Below, piece after piece: positions 9,701 through 18,629 of a stretch of 64,000 bases of DNA (its first letter is position 1; the number at the start of each line of letters is the position of its first letter). Origin of the DNA: Burkholderiales bacterium (GTDB taxonomy: Bacteria > Pseudomonadota > Gammaproteobacteria > Burkholderiales > Burkholderiaceae_E). The translations under genes and the position numbers were made by a program. The DNA lies in NCBI GenBank assembly GCA_026399875.1, contig JAPLQF010000021.1, forward strand, positions 124,001-188,000, written 5' to 3'. Under the pieces are notes generated by a model that saw nothing but the letters and a program-made list of their open reading frames with translations, searched no databases and was not told where the DNA came from.

Positions 9701-10870
9701 TTGAAATGTTTTGTCAGTGTCGAATTAGGTGGCAAATTCCAATCCTTCGGCGACCAGCAACTAAATATAATTCTTACGAAAACCGATCAAGTGCTAGCCC
9801 CTAATCTTTCAAGACGAATCCCATGCCTCGACGGGCTTAGGGGGTTCGCAGTTTTGGTTGTATTGCTCGGGCACGTGTCCGCCTCCAACGGTGCGCCGGA
9901 TTTTCTTAACTTTGGCTATATCCACTCTCTTGGAAATGTTGGCGTTCGAATTTTTTTCGTGCTCTCTGGGTTTTTGATCACGACCCTCCTCTTGAGAGAG
10001 TGGGATGCAACCCAAAGCATAAGTCTGAAAAACTTCTATATAAGGCGAATTAGGCGTATAGTGCCTGCTTTTGCGGCGTATATAATAATTATCTGGACGC
10101 TATATCTTTGGGGTTTTATTGAGTTAAGGTATCACCTTTACAGTGGAACTTTGGTCGAAAGTGCGATACCAGATCTCATCAGGGCGGTAACGTTTACTGC
10201 AAATTTTCACCATGATTACAATTGGTATTTTAATCACTTGTGGTCGCTGTCGGTGGAGGAGCAGTTTTATTTGCTTTGGCCGCTTGCGCTAATAGTCCGC
10301 GGGCCGAAACGAGGTTTATATCTGGCTTTGGTCGTGATTTTTCTAGTGCCATTCATTCGATGGTATATGTACATGAATCTTGATGGTAATTATGTAGCGG
10401 TCAGCAGAGAGTTTCAGGCGGTTTGTGACGCGTTGCTGACCGGGGCGGCGTCGGCAATGGCTTATAATGCAGTAAGCGCAAATAAGCAGCTGCGCCAGAC
10501 ACTTGAGAGTATCGTTGGTTTGATGGTGGGGGTACTTTTTCTTGCTATCGGGTATGCCTCAGTTGTGATACGCCCAGATTTCTCATATATAGTTGGTCAG
10601 AGCTTTTCGAACATCGGACTGGCTATCATCATCCAGCACCTTGTTCGGAGGCCAGATGGTCTTGCTGGCCGGTTTGTATCAAACAAGGTTTTTGTCTATT
10701 TTGGCCTTATTAGTTATTCACTTTATCTTTGGCAGCAGCCGTTTACTTACTTTAAGCTCACCAGTTTCGAGAGCTCTTATCCGCAAAATATCTTGTTCTC
10801 AATTGTTGCGGCATGTTTGTCGTACTATTTAATTGAGCGCAAATTTACTGGTGGCGAGGCAAGGAAATAG
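9701..10870 (+). CDS. Acyltransferase family 3 (OafA/YrhL-like) membrane protein
   Basis: A multi-pass membrane O-acyltransferase, about 360-389 residues, that typically moves acetyl groups from the cytoplasm to surface sugars. Hallmarks are CLDGLRGFAVLVVLLGH near the N-terminus (catalytic-type His), FFVLSGFLITTLLLREW, the arginine-rich FYIRRIRRIVPAF, and HLWSLSVEEQFYLLWPL. About ten hydrophobic segments follow one another. The start is uncertain: the longest frame begins at a TTG (9701), a GTG at 9791 is closer to the conserved domain, and neither has a clear ribosome-binding site. AT-rich codon use contrasts with the housekeeping genes. It is 60 bp upstream of a secreted protein on the same strand and may be co-transcribed. 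Confidence 0.85.
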   Translation: MKCFVSVELGGKFQSFGDQQLNIILTKTDQVLAPNLSRRIPCLDGLRGFAVLVVLLGHVSASNGAPDFLNFGYIHSLGNVGVRIFFVLSGFLITTLLLREWDATQSISLKNFYIRRIRRIVPAFAAYIIIIWTLYLWGFIELRYHLYSGTLVESAIPDLIRAVTFTANFHHDYNWYFNHLWSLSVEEQFYLLWPLALIVRGPKRGLYLALVVIFLVPFIRWYMYMNLDGNYVAVSREFQAVCDALLTGAASAMAYNAVSANKQLRQTLESIVGLMVGVLFLAIGYASVVIRPDFSYIVGQSFSNIGLAIIIQHLVRRPDGLAGRFVSNKVFVYFGLISYSLYLWQQPFTYFKLTSFESSYPQNILFSIVAACLSYYLIERKFTGGEARK

Positions 10871-10930
10871 GTCCAGCCTTTGTGTTGGATTGAATTCCTG
10901 GTTTGGTGTGTGAAAAAGGAGCTTTCGTAC

Positions 10931-12160
10931 ATGTTCGGTTTTGGTAGAGTGCAGCGCCACGCAGTGTCAAGTCTTTGTGGAAACTACTTGGCACGCAGCG
11001 ACTCAACTATCAAGCTACGCCGGTTATCTCTCTTGCGTATGGCTTGTGTCGCAGTGTTTCTTTTTGTTGGGTCGAGTTTAGAGGCCGCCGCTGAAAAGCC
11101 GAGTCATCCATCAGCGATCGGTCATTGCAGACTTTTTCCGGAAAGGACCATTTTCCACCAACGTATAGACGACACCACTGCGTTCCCCACTCATCCCCGA
11201 AGCGAGTCTTGGCTGAACCGAATTGGTCGCACGAAAGGACTTCGTCCAGATTGGGGCTGGAATGACAATCCTCAATTGAGCGAGTCATATTACGGTATTC
11301 CTTATAACGTTATCTCAGGCGGTCCTTCGGATTCCAACTGGGAGTCCGTGGATTTCTCAATTGTTGACCCCCGTCACGGCAACGGAGCGGGGGTGCCTTC
11401 CGAAAGTGACTGCGGTGTTCGAAAGGACGGCGCCCCTAACGGTTACTTTGTCAGTCGAGGTTGTGCCGGCAAGGATGCGGCTAGTCGTCTCTTTCCATTC
11501 CCGCATGACAGTGTAATTAAGCTTGAAGGCGGTGCCTGTTCGGATCAGACGCTTTGCGGCGATCGGCATCTTCTAGTTGTCGAGACAGGTGCCTGTCGAC
11601 TTTGGGAAGGCTTTTTTGTTTATCGAAACAAGGGGCGCTGGCAGATGTATTCAGCGAGCGCATGGGATTTGAACTCAAGTGATATGCGGCCAGACTCCTG
11701 GGGTTCGGCTGATGCCGCTGGCTTGCCAATACTTCCGTTCTTGGCAAGAGCAGACGAGGCCTCACGGGGCGAGGTCAGGCATCCGTTACGGGTGACCTTT
11801 CGCGATAGCGTGCTTGACCGCGAATACGTTTGGCCTGCGCGGCACGCAGCTGGCAGTCGGGTTGGTGGCGGCATACCATTCGGAGCAGTGCTGCGGCTTC
11901 GAGGCGACTTTCAGCCTCCGGCAAATTGGACTGCTCAAGCTAAAGCGCTGGTCGGGGCCATGAAAGCGTACGGCTTGTATGTGGCCGATATTGGGTCTGA
12001 TTTCTTTGTGACCGGCGAGCCAAGCGCTGAGTGGCGCCCTGAGACGACTAGTCAGTTGCGCAAGCTAACTCTCGATTTATTTGAGTTTGTCGACATGGGG
12101 AGCATTACTCGCCATGAACATTTTCGGTCTAACTCCTTCAGATCGTCATGGGGGCCCTGA
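10931..12160 (+). CDS. Conserved secreted protein of unknown function
   Basis: A 409-residue exported protein. The start at ATG 10931 is chosen because AAAGGAG lies 9 bases upstream; a later ATG at 11039 would remove the basic part of the signal. A long N-terminal extension precedes a Sec-type signal (KLRRLSLLRM, then CVAVFLFVGSSLEAAA). The mature part contains CRLFPERTIFHQRID, GIPYNVISGG, GDRHLLVVETGACRLWEGF, the strongly conserved-looking MRPDSWGSADAAGLPILPF, EVRHPLRVTF and YVWPARHAA, then YGLYVADIGSDFFVTGEP. I recall this motif set from bacterial secreted proteins of unknown function. A surface or periplasmic role linked to EPS is inference from location. An IS3 element lies 60 bp downstream. 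Confidence 0.65.
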   Translation: MFGFGRVQRHAVSSLCGNYLARSDSTIKLRRLSLLRMACVAVFLFVGSSLEAAAEKPSHPSAIGHCRLFPERTIFHQRIDDTTAFPTHPRSESWLNRIGRTKGLRPDWGWNDNPQLSESYYGIPYNVISGGPSDSNWESVDFSIVDPRHGNGAGVPSESDCGVRKDGAPNGYFVSRGCAGKDAASRLFPFPHDSVIKLEGGACSDQTLCGDRHLLVVETGACRLWEGFFVYRNKGRWQMYSASAWDLNSSDMRPDSWGSADAAGLPILPFLARADEASRGEVRHPLRVTFRDSVLDREYVWPARHAAGSRVGGGIPFGAVLRLRGDFQPPANWTAQAKALVGAMKAYGLYVADIGSDFFVTGEPSAEWRPETTSQLRKLTLDLFEFVDMGSITRHEHFRSNSFRSSWGP

Positions 12161-12290
12161 AAAGTCCGTCTTGAACAACGCCGACTCCAGCCGACGGTCA
12201 GTTGATGAACACGGTGACGCTGACCTGCCCGGGAGTTTAGTGCCACTGATCAGTTGAGAGAATGGCCCTTGCCGCACAAGCGAGGAGCCC

Positions 12291-12629
12291 ATGAGACAGC
12301 ACAGATTCAGTGAAGAACAGATGGGCGCGATCCTGAGTGAGCCCGACCTAGGGGCGGTGGTTGAGGCCGAGCGCAATCGCAATGTCAGCGCGCAGACGAT
12401 TTACATCTGGCGAAGGAAGTTTGGGGTATTGGATGCCGACGGTGTCAAACGCCTTCGCGAGCTTGAGTCCGAGAGCACACGTTTGAAGCGCATGCTGGCC
12501 GAGCACGAGATGGCGATCGACACGCTCAAGGAGATCAACCGCCGAAAGTCGTTAGCCCGCAGGTGCGTCGAGCGCAGGTGGCCTCGGCAATTGAGCGGGG
12601 TCGTTCGAAGCGACGCGCGTGCGAGTTGA
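12291..12629 (+). pseudogene. IS3-family orfA (DNA-binding part of transposase)
   Basis: It begins MRQHRFSEEQMGAILSEPD and continues with a helix-turn-helix (NVSAQTIYIWRRKFG) and a leucine-zipper-like helix (RLRELESESTRLKRMLAEHE), as in OrfA of the IS3 group with MKRSRFTEEQI-type starts. In IS3 elements OrfA is made alone or fused to OrfB by -1 frameshifting. The C-terminal part after MAIDTLKEINRRKS overlaps orfB in another frame. The partner orfB is deleted internally, so no active transposase is expected. Confidence 0.75.
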
Positions 12630-13012
12630 TACAGATCTCCAGAACGGTGTTGGGCTATCGGCCGACACGACCTCAGCGTGACGCACCGGTGATCGATGCA
12701 ATGAGGCGGCTGGCAAGGCCGTACCCGCGGTTCGGTTATCGCCGAATCCGAGAATCGAATATCGAGACCCCGCTGAACGACCCCGGCAAGCCCTGGCAGA
12801 ACTGTAACGATGAGAACTTCAATGGGCGGCTTCGCGATGAGTGTCTGAACCAGGAGTGGTTCCGATCGCCAGAAGAGGCCAGTGTCCTGATCGAGAACTG
12901 GCGCCGTCATGACAACGAGGTTCGACCGAATTCGAGTCTGCAGTACATGACGCCCGAAGAATTGCACCGGCAGCCTGCAACATCCACCAATCCAGAGGGT
13001 GCTCTCAAGTAA
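12563..13012 (+). pseudogene. IS3-family orfB, catalytic middle deleted
   Basis: The N-terminal HTH-21-like part (RGRSKRRACELIQISRTVLG, RPYPRFGYRRIRE) joins directly to the C-terminal part (KPWQNCNDENFNGRLRDECL, WRRHDNEVRPNSSLQYMTPEE). The region that should carry the first two Asp residues of the DDE triad is absent, while the last acidic residue (E in CNDENFNGRLRDE) remains. The join is in frame near 12765, so a short fusion product could be made but not a catalytic enzyme. Confidence 0.8.
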
Positions 13013-13081
13013 CTCCTGATGCTAAAAATGCCAAGCAGGTCATTTCATTCTCAGGCTGTTTGTAAACCGTGACCAATTGAT

Positions 13082-13129
13082 TGCCGTAGAGCCCTTCCTT
13101 CAGAAGAAATCTTACTTCTTAGTCCTTCG
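13082..13129 (-). mobile_element. Isolated end of a second IS3-type element
   Basis: This stretch closely matches the outer end of the IS3 copy at 25846-27003 (26957-27003): CCGTAGAgCCCTTCC, GAAGAAAT, then the terminal-repeat-like CTTACTTCTTAGTCCTTCG. The rest of that element is missing here. It is a footprint of an older insertion partly deleted next to the 12221-13042 element. Confidence 0.65.
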
Positions 13130-13373
13130 GATCCCCTGGGGGAATACTTGTTGGCTGATCATACCGACCTCCGTGTCTCGAATCGAATCTGACACGGCAA
13201 CTCCACCGATCGGCCGGCCCGCGCGAACCTACCCAAAAATCTGCTGGTTCATCGCCTGCACTTTCATCGGCCGCTCTTTGGCGAAATTGATTGGAGGGGA
13301 GCTCTCAATTGCCACAAGTGGGGCTCATTGGACTGCTACGGACTGTCTGCTGCGCTTACGGACTCGGACGCAT

Positions 13374-13437
13374 CAAAACCCTCGCGTAACTCTTAGGAAA
13401 GAGATTCAAATATCTCAAAATCCTGCAGATTCCGCGA
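13374..13437. repeat. 64-bp repeat shared with 6124-6186
   Basis: AAAACCCTcGCGtAA, then AGGAA, then GAGATTCAAATATCTCAAAATC, CTGCAGATT here reads almost the same as AAAACCCTtGCGcAA ... AGATTCAACTATCTCAAGATC ... CTGCAGATT at 6124-6186, beside the outer end of IS5 copy 1. It is therefore likely the outer or flanking end of a lost IS5-type copy. The surrounding 13130-13640 stretch has no recognisable gene. Confidence 0.6.
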
Positions 13438-13639
13438 CAACTGTTCGAGTGGCAACCCGCATGGATGGCGGATCTACGGGTGGGTCAGGACGGAGAGTTT
13501 AGTGCGATTTGCCGGCGGTGTTCTGCGAGATCAGGCGTTTGAAATGATGGTATCAAAGGCTTGTGAAGGGGGCGTGGACTTGGGCTGCTGGTGTGTCGCT
13601 GAGAATGCCGCGTCCCTTTGGAATGTGTTTGCGCTTTGA

Positions 13640-13957
13640 ACTCCAATGGACATTAACTGACTAATCTACGTAAATTAACTACTTAGAGTTACAACTAATA
13701 CCCAATCGCTAATTTATCTTTCTATTATCTTTAAACTTAATACTTTTAGTTGATCGCATATGCCTTTGGCTACTTTTGGATATCGTGATGTTTGTCATTT
13801 TTACCTTCCGGCTTACAAGGCTACGATAAATGCTCAACACGCTCTAAAAGAAAATACCTTTATGTATCGATATGATAACTCACAGCCGATGGAGGTCGAC
13901 GAAATGCCGGGCAGCATTGTCCACTTTACATTTCGGCTTTTGGGAAGGCTTTAGCGG
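13640..13957 (+). other. AT-rich upstream region of a glycosyltransferase with a possible 64-residue ORF
   Basis: About 13640-13760 is strikingly AT-rich and could hold the promoter for the 13958 gene. From ATG 13760 a 64-codon frame runs to a TAG at 13952-13954, three bases before the next ATG, an arrangement seen with leader peptides or coupled genes. Its product matches no family I know. I treat it as unproven coding. Confidence 0.25.
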
Positions 13958-15208
13958 ATGCGAGTGCTGTGGGTCTCCCATCTCATCCCTTATCCACCGA
14001 AGTCCGGAGCGCACCTGCGTTCATTCAATTTGCTACGCAGCTTGGCCGCCCGGCATGACGTAGACCTGTTTGCCTTTGTCCAGGAGGCTTGGTTAGACAT
14101 ATTTTTTTCATCTCGGGAAACGGGTTTGCTCGAGTCGCGTAGAGCGTTGATGCAGTTTTGCCGATCGGTCACTTTTATTCCGATCGAAAGCTTGGCTCGG
14201 GCCGGAGGTCGCCAAAGGGAAGCTCTTGCCTCTCTGCTCACGCCGGAACCTTACACTCTGAGATGGTTGAGAAGCGATCGCGCGGAGCAGTTGCTGAGAC
14301 ACGCTAGTACTCAGGACTACCGCGTTGCGCATTTCGACACTGTTGGCCTCGCGCCGTTTCGCGAATTATTCAGACAAACGCCTTGCACTCTAGGGCATCA
14401 TAATGTTGAGTCGCATATATTTTTACGTCGCGCCTGTAATGAACGAAGGGCCTTTCAGCGTTGGTACTTCAGGCAAGAGGGAGTTCGCCTGCAGAAGTAC
14501 GAAACGGCTATTGCGGGGGCATTTGGGCGCCACTTCACCTGCTCGCTGCTCGACTCCTCCAGATTGAAAGCCCACGCGCCTGAGGCCAACTCTGTCGAGA
14601 TTCCGAATGGTGTCGATCTGGATTACTTCAAAAATGATGTTTCGGTCGTGCGGACTGAAGTGTCAGTGATTTTTGTCGGTAGCCTGAATTGGTATCCAAA
14701 TGTTGATGCGGTCTTATTCCTGCTGACGGAGATCTGGCCGCGTGTGATCGAGAGAAGATGCAACGTAAGCTTGGATGTGGTGGGTTCAGCTCCACCGAAG
14801 GTCGTATTTGCTGCGGCATCGAACGTCCCCAGTGTGAGGGTGCACGGATTTGTCGATGACGTACGACCATTGATCAACGCAGCGTCAATCTGTGTATGTC
14901 CTATTCGGGACGGCGGTGGGACAAAGCTCAAAGTGCTCGAAGCATTTTCGATGGAAAAGTGTGTGGTGGCTCATCCGATTGCGTGTGAGGGGATCAATGT
15001 CAGGGATGGACTGAACGTGAGGCTCGCGACTACGGCGGAGGACTTCGCTAGCGTGATATGCGAATTGCTCGATAGCGAGCAGGAGAGGCGTGCGATGGGG
15101 GCGGCGGCCCGCCAGCTTGTGGAGGAGCAATACTCTTTTGCATCAATCGGGCGCCTCCTCGTCGATGCTATCGAGCAGGTGGCCGGAGAAACGTGCAACA
15201 ACATCTGA
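13958..15208 (+). CDS. Glycosyltransferase, XrtA/PEP-CTERM-associated type (stp1-like)
   Basis: A 416-residue GT-B glycosyltransferase. The N-terminus MRVLWVSHLIPYPPKSGAHL, central LGHHNVESHIFLRRA and EIPNGVDLDYF, then VIFVGSLNWYPNVDAVLFL and PIRDGGGTKLKVLEAFSM, match the glycosyltransferase subgroup found in exosortase A EPS loci (TIGR03087-like). It would add one sugar to the undecaprenyl-linked repeat in the cytoplasm. GGAAGG lies 9 bases upstream of the ATG. A paralogue of the same subgroup at 22185-23398 is frameshifted, so this may be the functional copy. It faces the minus-strand glycosyltransferases at 15318-17578 convergently. Confidence 0.85.
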   Translation: MRVLWVSHLIPYPPKSGAHLRSFNLLRSLAARHDVDLFAFVQEAWLDIFFSSRETGLLESRRALMQFCRSVTFIPIESLARAGGRQREALASLLTPEPYTLRWLRSDRAEQLLRHASTQDYRVAHFDTVGLAPFRELFRQTPCTLGHHNVESHIFLRRACNERRAFQRWYFRQEGVRLQKYETAIAGAFGRHFTCSLLDSSRLKAHAPEANSVEIPNGVDLDYFKNDVSVVRTEVSVIFVGSLNWYPNVDAVLFLLTEIWPRVIERRCNVSLDVVGSAPPKVVFAAASNVPSVRVHGFVDDVRPLINAASICVCPIRDGGGTKLKVLEAFSMEKCVVAHPIACEGINVRDGLNVRLATTAEDFASVICELLDSEQERRAMGAAARQLVEEQYSFASIGRLLVDAIEQVAGETCNNI

Positions 15209-15317
15209 GTCCTTGCACCGAACCAGACAGAGGCGTCCGATTCAAAGCGGTGCCGGATCACATTTCCACAGGGTCACGGCAGGCGGGAGAGTCAGTGGTT
15301 TACGCTGTGAAAGTAAG

Positions 15318-16472
15318 TCAACGAGAGACAGGGCCAAGGACCGAGTTTGGAGAGTGGGCGTTGAAAAGGGAATCATAGATTCGTAGGTAATTGCTGCCCA
15401 TCGAATCTCTTGAGAAGCAGTCCATGTATCGCGCGTAGGCGTTGTCTGCCCGTCGATGCGCCTCCTGAGGATCACTAAGTGCTTCGTCGAGGGCTGCCGA
15501 CAGACCAGAGACGTCGTTGGCCCGAACGAGCCACGCATCGGTTCCCTGTCTCAACGTGCTCGGTATTGCGCCGACGCTGGTCGAGATAATGGGACATCGT
15601 ATTGCCATTGCCTCGAGGAGGACTATAGGCAACCCCTCCTTATCCGAGGAGAGAACTAGAAGATCGGCAGCCGCAACCAAATCGGCAACGTCGGAGCGAT
15701 AACCGCAGAAAGCAACATGGTCTGCGAGACCGAGTTCCTTTGCGAGCTGTTGGAGAGTGCCCCTGAGTTCACCGTCTCCGACGAACAGCAGTCGACACTG
15801 CCTTCCGAGCTGAGATCTAGCAAACGCCGTTAGCAAAATGTCGTTCCGTTTCGAAGATGCTAATCGGCCGACCTGGATTACCAGTCGGGTGTCCACGTGG
15901 ATACCGAGCTCCGCTTTAATCTTGATTCTTGCATTGCTCGCGACGTTCGGAGCGGAAATTCCGTTACTGATGGTAGCGAGTCGTGCACCTTGTACGCCAC
16001 TTGCAAGAAGTTCGTCTCGTATCTCGTCTGATACGGCGACTACGTAGTGAAAGGAACGCAATAGTCTTTTGTCAGCCAGTTCCAAAGCGCGTAATTTGCG
16101 GGTTACGCTGTACCAGGAGTGACAGGTTGCAACGCGAATATGAGTCCTGGAGATTCCTGGCAGCGAGAGTAGAAGGTCGGGTTTGTAACCATGTGAGTGA
16201 ACCAGAGCTCCTGGGTGCGCTTTTAGGTACGAGCTTAAGCGCTTTAGCATCGGAATCAGGTGCAGGCGGCCAGAGGAAACGAAGGCGGCTGCAGTGAGAC
16301 CTTCTGCAGAGGCACGTCGCACGAGTTCAGGCGCTCCGTCTCCCTCAAGAGCAACGACGTGGCTACTCCAACCGTGGTCACGAGCGTAAGCGGCCAGCTC
16401 TATGATCGTGTGTTCGGCACCATAAAATCCACCTGTGCTACAGAGATGAATGACCGTACGAGGCTGTGTCAC
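15318..16472 (-). CDS. Glycosyltransferase family 4
   Basis: A 384-residue GT-B glycosyltransferase. TVIHLCSTGGFYGAEHTI is the N-terminal loop, LVHSHGYKPDLLLSL and VVAVSDEIRDELLASGV follow, and the nucleotide-sugar half has VIQVGRLASSKRNDILLTAF and LVLSSDKEGLPIVLLEAMA with the E-x7-E pair. The GTG start (16472) overlaps the TGA of the upstream glycosyltransferase (GTGA), so the two are translationally coupled and probably act in successive steps of the same repeat unit. The sugar specificity cannot be read from the sequence. Confidence 0.88.
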   Translation of the reverse strand: MTQPRTVIHLCSTGGFYGAEHTIIELAAYARDHGWSSHVVALEGDGAPELVRRASAEGLTAAAFVSSGRLHLIPMLKRLSSYLKAHPGALVHSHGYKPDLLLSLPGISRTHIRVATCHSWYSVTRKLRALELADKRLLRSFHYVVAVSDEIRDELLASGVQGARLATISNGISAPNVASNARIKIKAELGIHVDTRLVIQVGRLASSKRNDILLTAFARSQLGRQCRLLFVGDGELRGTLQQLAKELGLADHVAFCGYRSDVADLVAAADLLVLSSDKEGLPIVLLEAMAIRCPIISTSVGAIPSTLRQGTDAWLVRANDVSGLSAALDEALSDPQEAHRRADNAYARYMDCFSRDSMGSNYLRIYDSLFNAHSPNSVLGPVSR

Positions 16473-17578
16473 CTCTGATTCCCTGTAAGAAGTTGCCAGT
16501 AGCGCTCCTCCGCTCTGTGGCTATCAAAGTTCTTGCGAATGTACTTCTGGGAGGCCGTGCCGAGTTCGGCTCTTTCCGCGGGGGACTTCAGGCTGCGCTT
16601 AATCGATGCGCTTAACTCGGATGTTGAATCTGGAGTAAACAACCAACCTCTTTCATTCAGCAGTCCCGGAATTCCACCCACTTTAGGGCAGATAGCAGGC
16701 AAGCCCATGGCCATCGCCTCGATAAGAGCGCGAGGTGTTCCTTCACTGCGCGAGTTCATAATAAAAATGTCGGCCGCTGCCAAGAAGGACCGGACATCTG
16801 TCTGCTCTCCGACAAGCATCACGTGTTTCCCATGAGGATGTGCGCTAACTAGCTTTTCACAAGCCCAGTAATCTGGTCCGCTCCCGACAATAAGTAGCTT
16901 TGCTGCAGGCCTGTGGCTGCTAACAATCTCAAGAAATGCCGTGATTAGACCTAGAACGTTCTTGACTGGAGCTAGACGTCCAACAAACGCGAACACGAGT
17001 TCATCCCGAATTCCAAGTCGCGCACGCTTTTCTCCACGATCGTGTCTCGTCCATTTCTGCACGTCGACACCGAGAGAAATCACTTCGACTCTGTCCAACG
17101 GAATTCGGAGCGGTCCGCACAGGTAGTCCTTGATGCTCGTGTCAATTACAGTGATTCTCGAAGCGAGGCGCCACGTCAGCTTGGCTCGCACACGGCCTGC
17201 TAGGCTTTGTGCGACATCATGAACTGAATGCTCCGTGACAATAACTCTGGGAATCCCAGCGAGCCGTGCTGGAAGTCCCAGTTTATTAAGCGCGAGAAAG
17301 TGCTGCAGATGAATTCCGTCGAGGCGCAGTGAGCTGAGCCGCTGCTGCAGAACTGTGCTAAGTCCGTTGCGCCCAAGGATGTCGAGCGGGATGCCGAGAT
17401 CGATGGGATGAATTCCTCGTTCGAGGCAACGATCGAGAAGCGGTCCTGGCCGATTATCGATCGCTGCGCAGAATACCTCGGCGCCGTGCTCCTTGAAGCG
17501 ACTTGCCAATTCCAGTCCAAAAAGCTCCGACCCGCCAATTCGAAAGCAATGGATGACCTGAAGAAGTCGGATTGGCAT
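16469..17578 (-). CDS. Glycosyltransferase family 4
   Basis: A 369-residue GT-B enzyme. The N-terminal LLQVIHCFRIGGSELFGLEL resembles the VGGLE-type opening of EPS glycosyltransferases, the middle has VIVTEHSVHDV and VISLGVDVQKW, and the C-terminal half has FAFVGRLAPVKNVLGLI and IMNSRSEGTPRALIEAMAMG with the conserved Glu pair. It is the first gene of a two-gene unit with 15318-16472 (4-base overlap). The start is ATG 17578. The 5' flank (17790-17880) is AT-rich and borders IS5 remnant, so the promoter may lie within or next to IS-derived sequence. Confidence 0.88.
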   Translation of the reverse strand: MPIRLLQVIHCFRIGGSELFGLELASRFKEHGAEVFCAAIDNRPGPLLDRCLERGIHPIDLGIPLDILGRNGLSTVLQQRLSSLRLDGIHLQHFLALNKLGLPARLAGIPRVIVTEHSVHDVAQSLAGRVRAKLTWRLASRITVIDTSIKDYLCGPLRIPLDRVEVISLGVDVQKWTRHDRGEKRARLGIRDELVFAFVGRLAPVKNVLGLITAFLEIVSSHRPAAKLLIVGSGPDYWACEKLVSAHPHGKHVMLVGEQTDVRSFLAAADIFIMNSRSEGTPRALIEAMAMGLPAICPKVGGIPGLLNERGWLFTPDSTSELSASIKRSLKSPAERAELGTASQKYIRKNFDSHRAEERYWQLLTGNQR

Positions 17579-17878
17579 GCTCGGGAATCGAAGGCGTTAC
17601 GACCTGGCAATCTCTTTTCAAATCGAACGGCTGCTCTCCGCTTACAAAGGAGCCATCCACTGGGAAGTATATCTAATGTTGAAGTTGTTTTTGAAATAGA
17701 TGGTGTTACCGACGTTGGCGAGGCGACTGTTACTGGTGCTGCTTTTGGGGGGAGGTTCTTGGCGGCGTAACCCGTCTGAAAGTTTAGCACCAGCGATATC
17801 CTGCGGGACTTATTGCCCTAGCAATAAATTTCTTTAAATTCCTGACTAAGTTTATAATGTAGAGTTTGCGATCATTCG

Positions 17879-18580
17879 CTGAAACTGCGTGGCATGCGCA
17901 TACCGACCGACCTGCATCGCAATCCGCGGTGCTTCGCGGTCGTAGCTTTTCCGCCGCGTCAGGCCGCTGGTCTCGCCGACTTCGCTAGGCGATGACGTGA
18001 TTTCTTCAGCAATCGCGAATCGGCCTGAAGAGCCACCGCCTTGGGCATCACGGTCTTGTCCAGGGTTCTGGCTGCCTGGAGCAGACTGAACTTGAGCCCG
18101 GCCTTGAATGGTGGCCACCGGAATCGTTTCAACTCCTTCCTCGCCAATGCGCTTTGTCCACAGCGCGTCAGACTCGACGGGTCAATAGGTGACTCGATTT
18201 GCAAATAGGTCTCACCGGTGAAGAGCTGCCAATAAGGGTTCTCAACAATGTGTTAACCGCGATCTCTTCTGAACAACCATAGGCATGCCGTAGATAAAGC
18301 AGTCCGGCCGCCAGCTGGGAATGCAGCGCCTGTCTGCTTGTTGTGTTCAAATAGTGAACCGAGAAAGACCGTTTGATCTCTAACCAGTCCATTGCATCGC
18401 GCAGCAGCACCAGTTCGTGCTTAGGCAAGCCTTTCTTGCTGGACATGCATCGTCAACGCGCTGACCGTCCCGCCTGCCCGAGACTTTCGCAATTTATCCG
18501 CGGTTGGCGTTTTTCCCATAGCGGCTATCTGTTCTTTATTGCAACTACTTTGTCCCATGGGTTGCTCCCCTGACATGAAT
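17879..18580 (-). mobile_element. Decayed IS5-family element (copy 2), N-terminal half
   Basis: Minus-strand fragments in changing frames: LPKHELVLLRDAMDWLEIKR near 18430-18370, AAGLLYLRHAYGCSEEIAVN near 18315-18255, QIESPIDPSSLTR near 18204-18165, and YDREAPRIAMQVGRYAHATQ near 17945-17885. The same order and wording appear in copies 1 and 3. Frameshifts separate the fragments and the C-terminal catalytic third is missing. It lies between the glycosyltransferase pair and the polymerase gene. Confidence 0.8.
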
Positions 18581-18629
18581 GGGATATCAACTCAGCTTAT
18601 AGGTGGCTTTCAATTTCCGAGCAGAGCAT

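Larger units (their letters stand above)
12221..13042 (+). mobile_element. IS3-family element with internal deletion
   Basis: The left end TGACCTGCCC (12221) and right end AAGCAGGTCA (to 13042) are inverted over 8 bases (TGACCTGC). Inside are an orfA and the two outer parts of an orfB. At about 820 bp it is roughly 400 bp shorter than typical members of this IS3 group, which matches the missing middle of orfB. No target-site duplication is obvious. It should be unable to transpose by itself. Confidence 0.8.

Noticed and set aside
10988-11004. TGGCACG resembling a sigma54 -24 element
   Set aside because: No GC/TTGC at the required spacing and it lies inside a coding region.
17200-17790. 196-codon minus-strand frame beside the 16469-17578 glycosyltransferase
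   Set aside because: Overlaps the glycosyltransferase in another frame and matches nothing.
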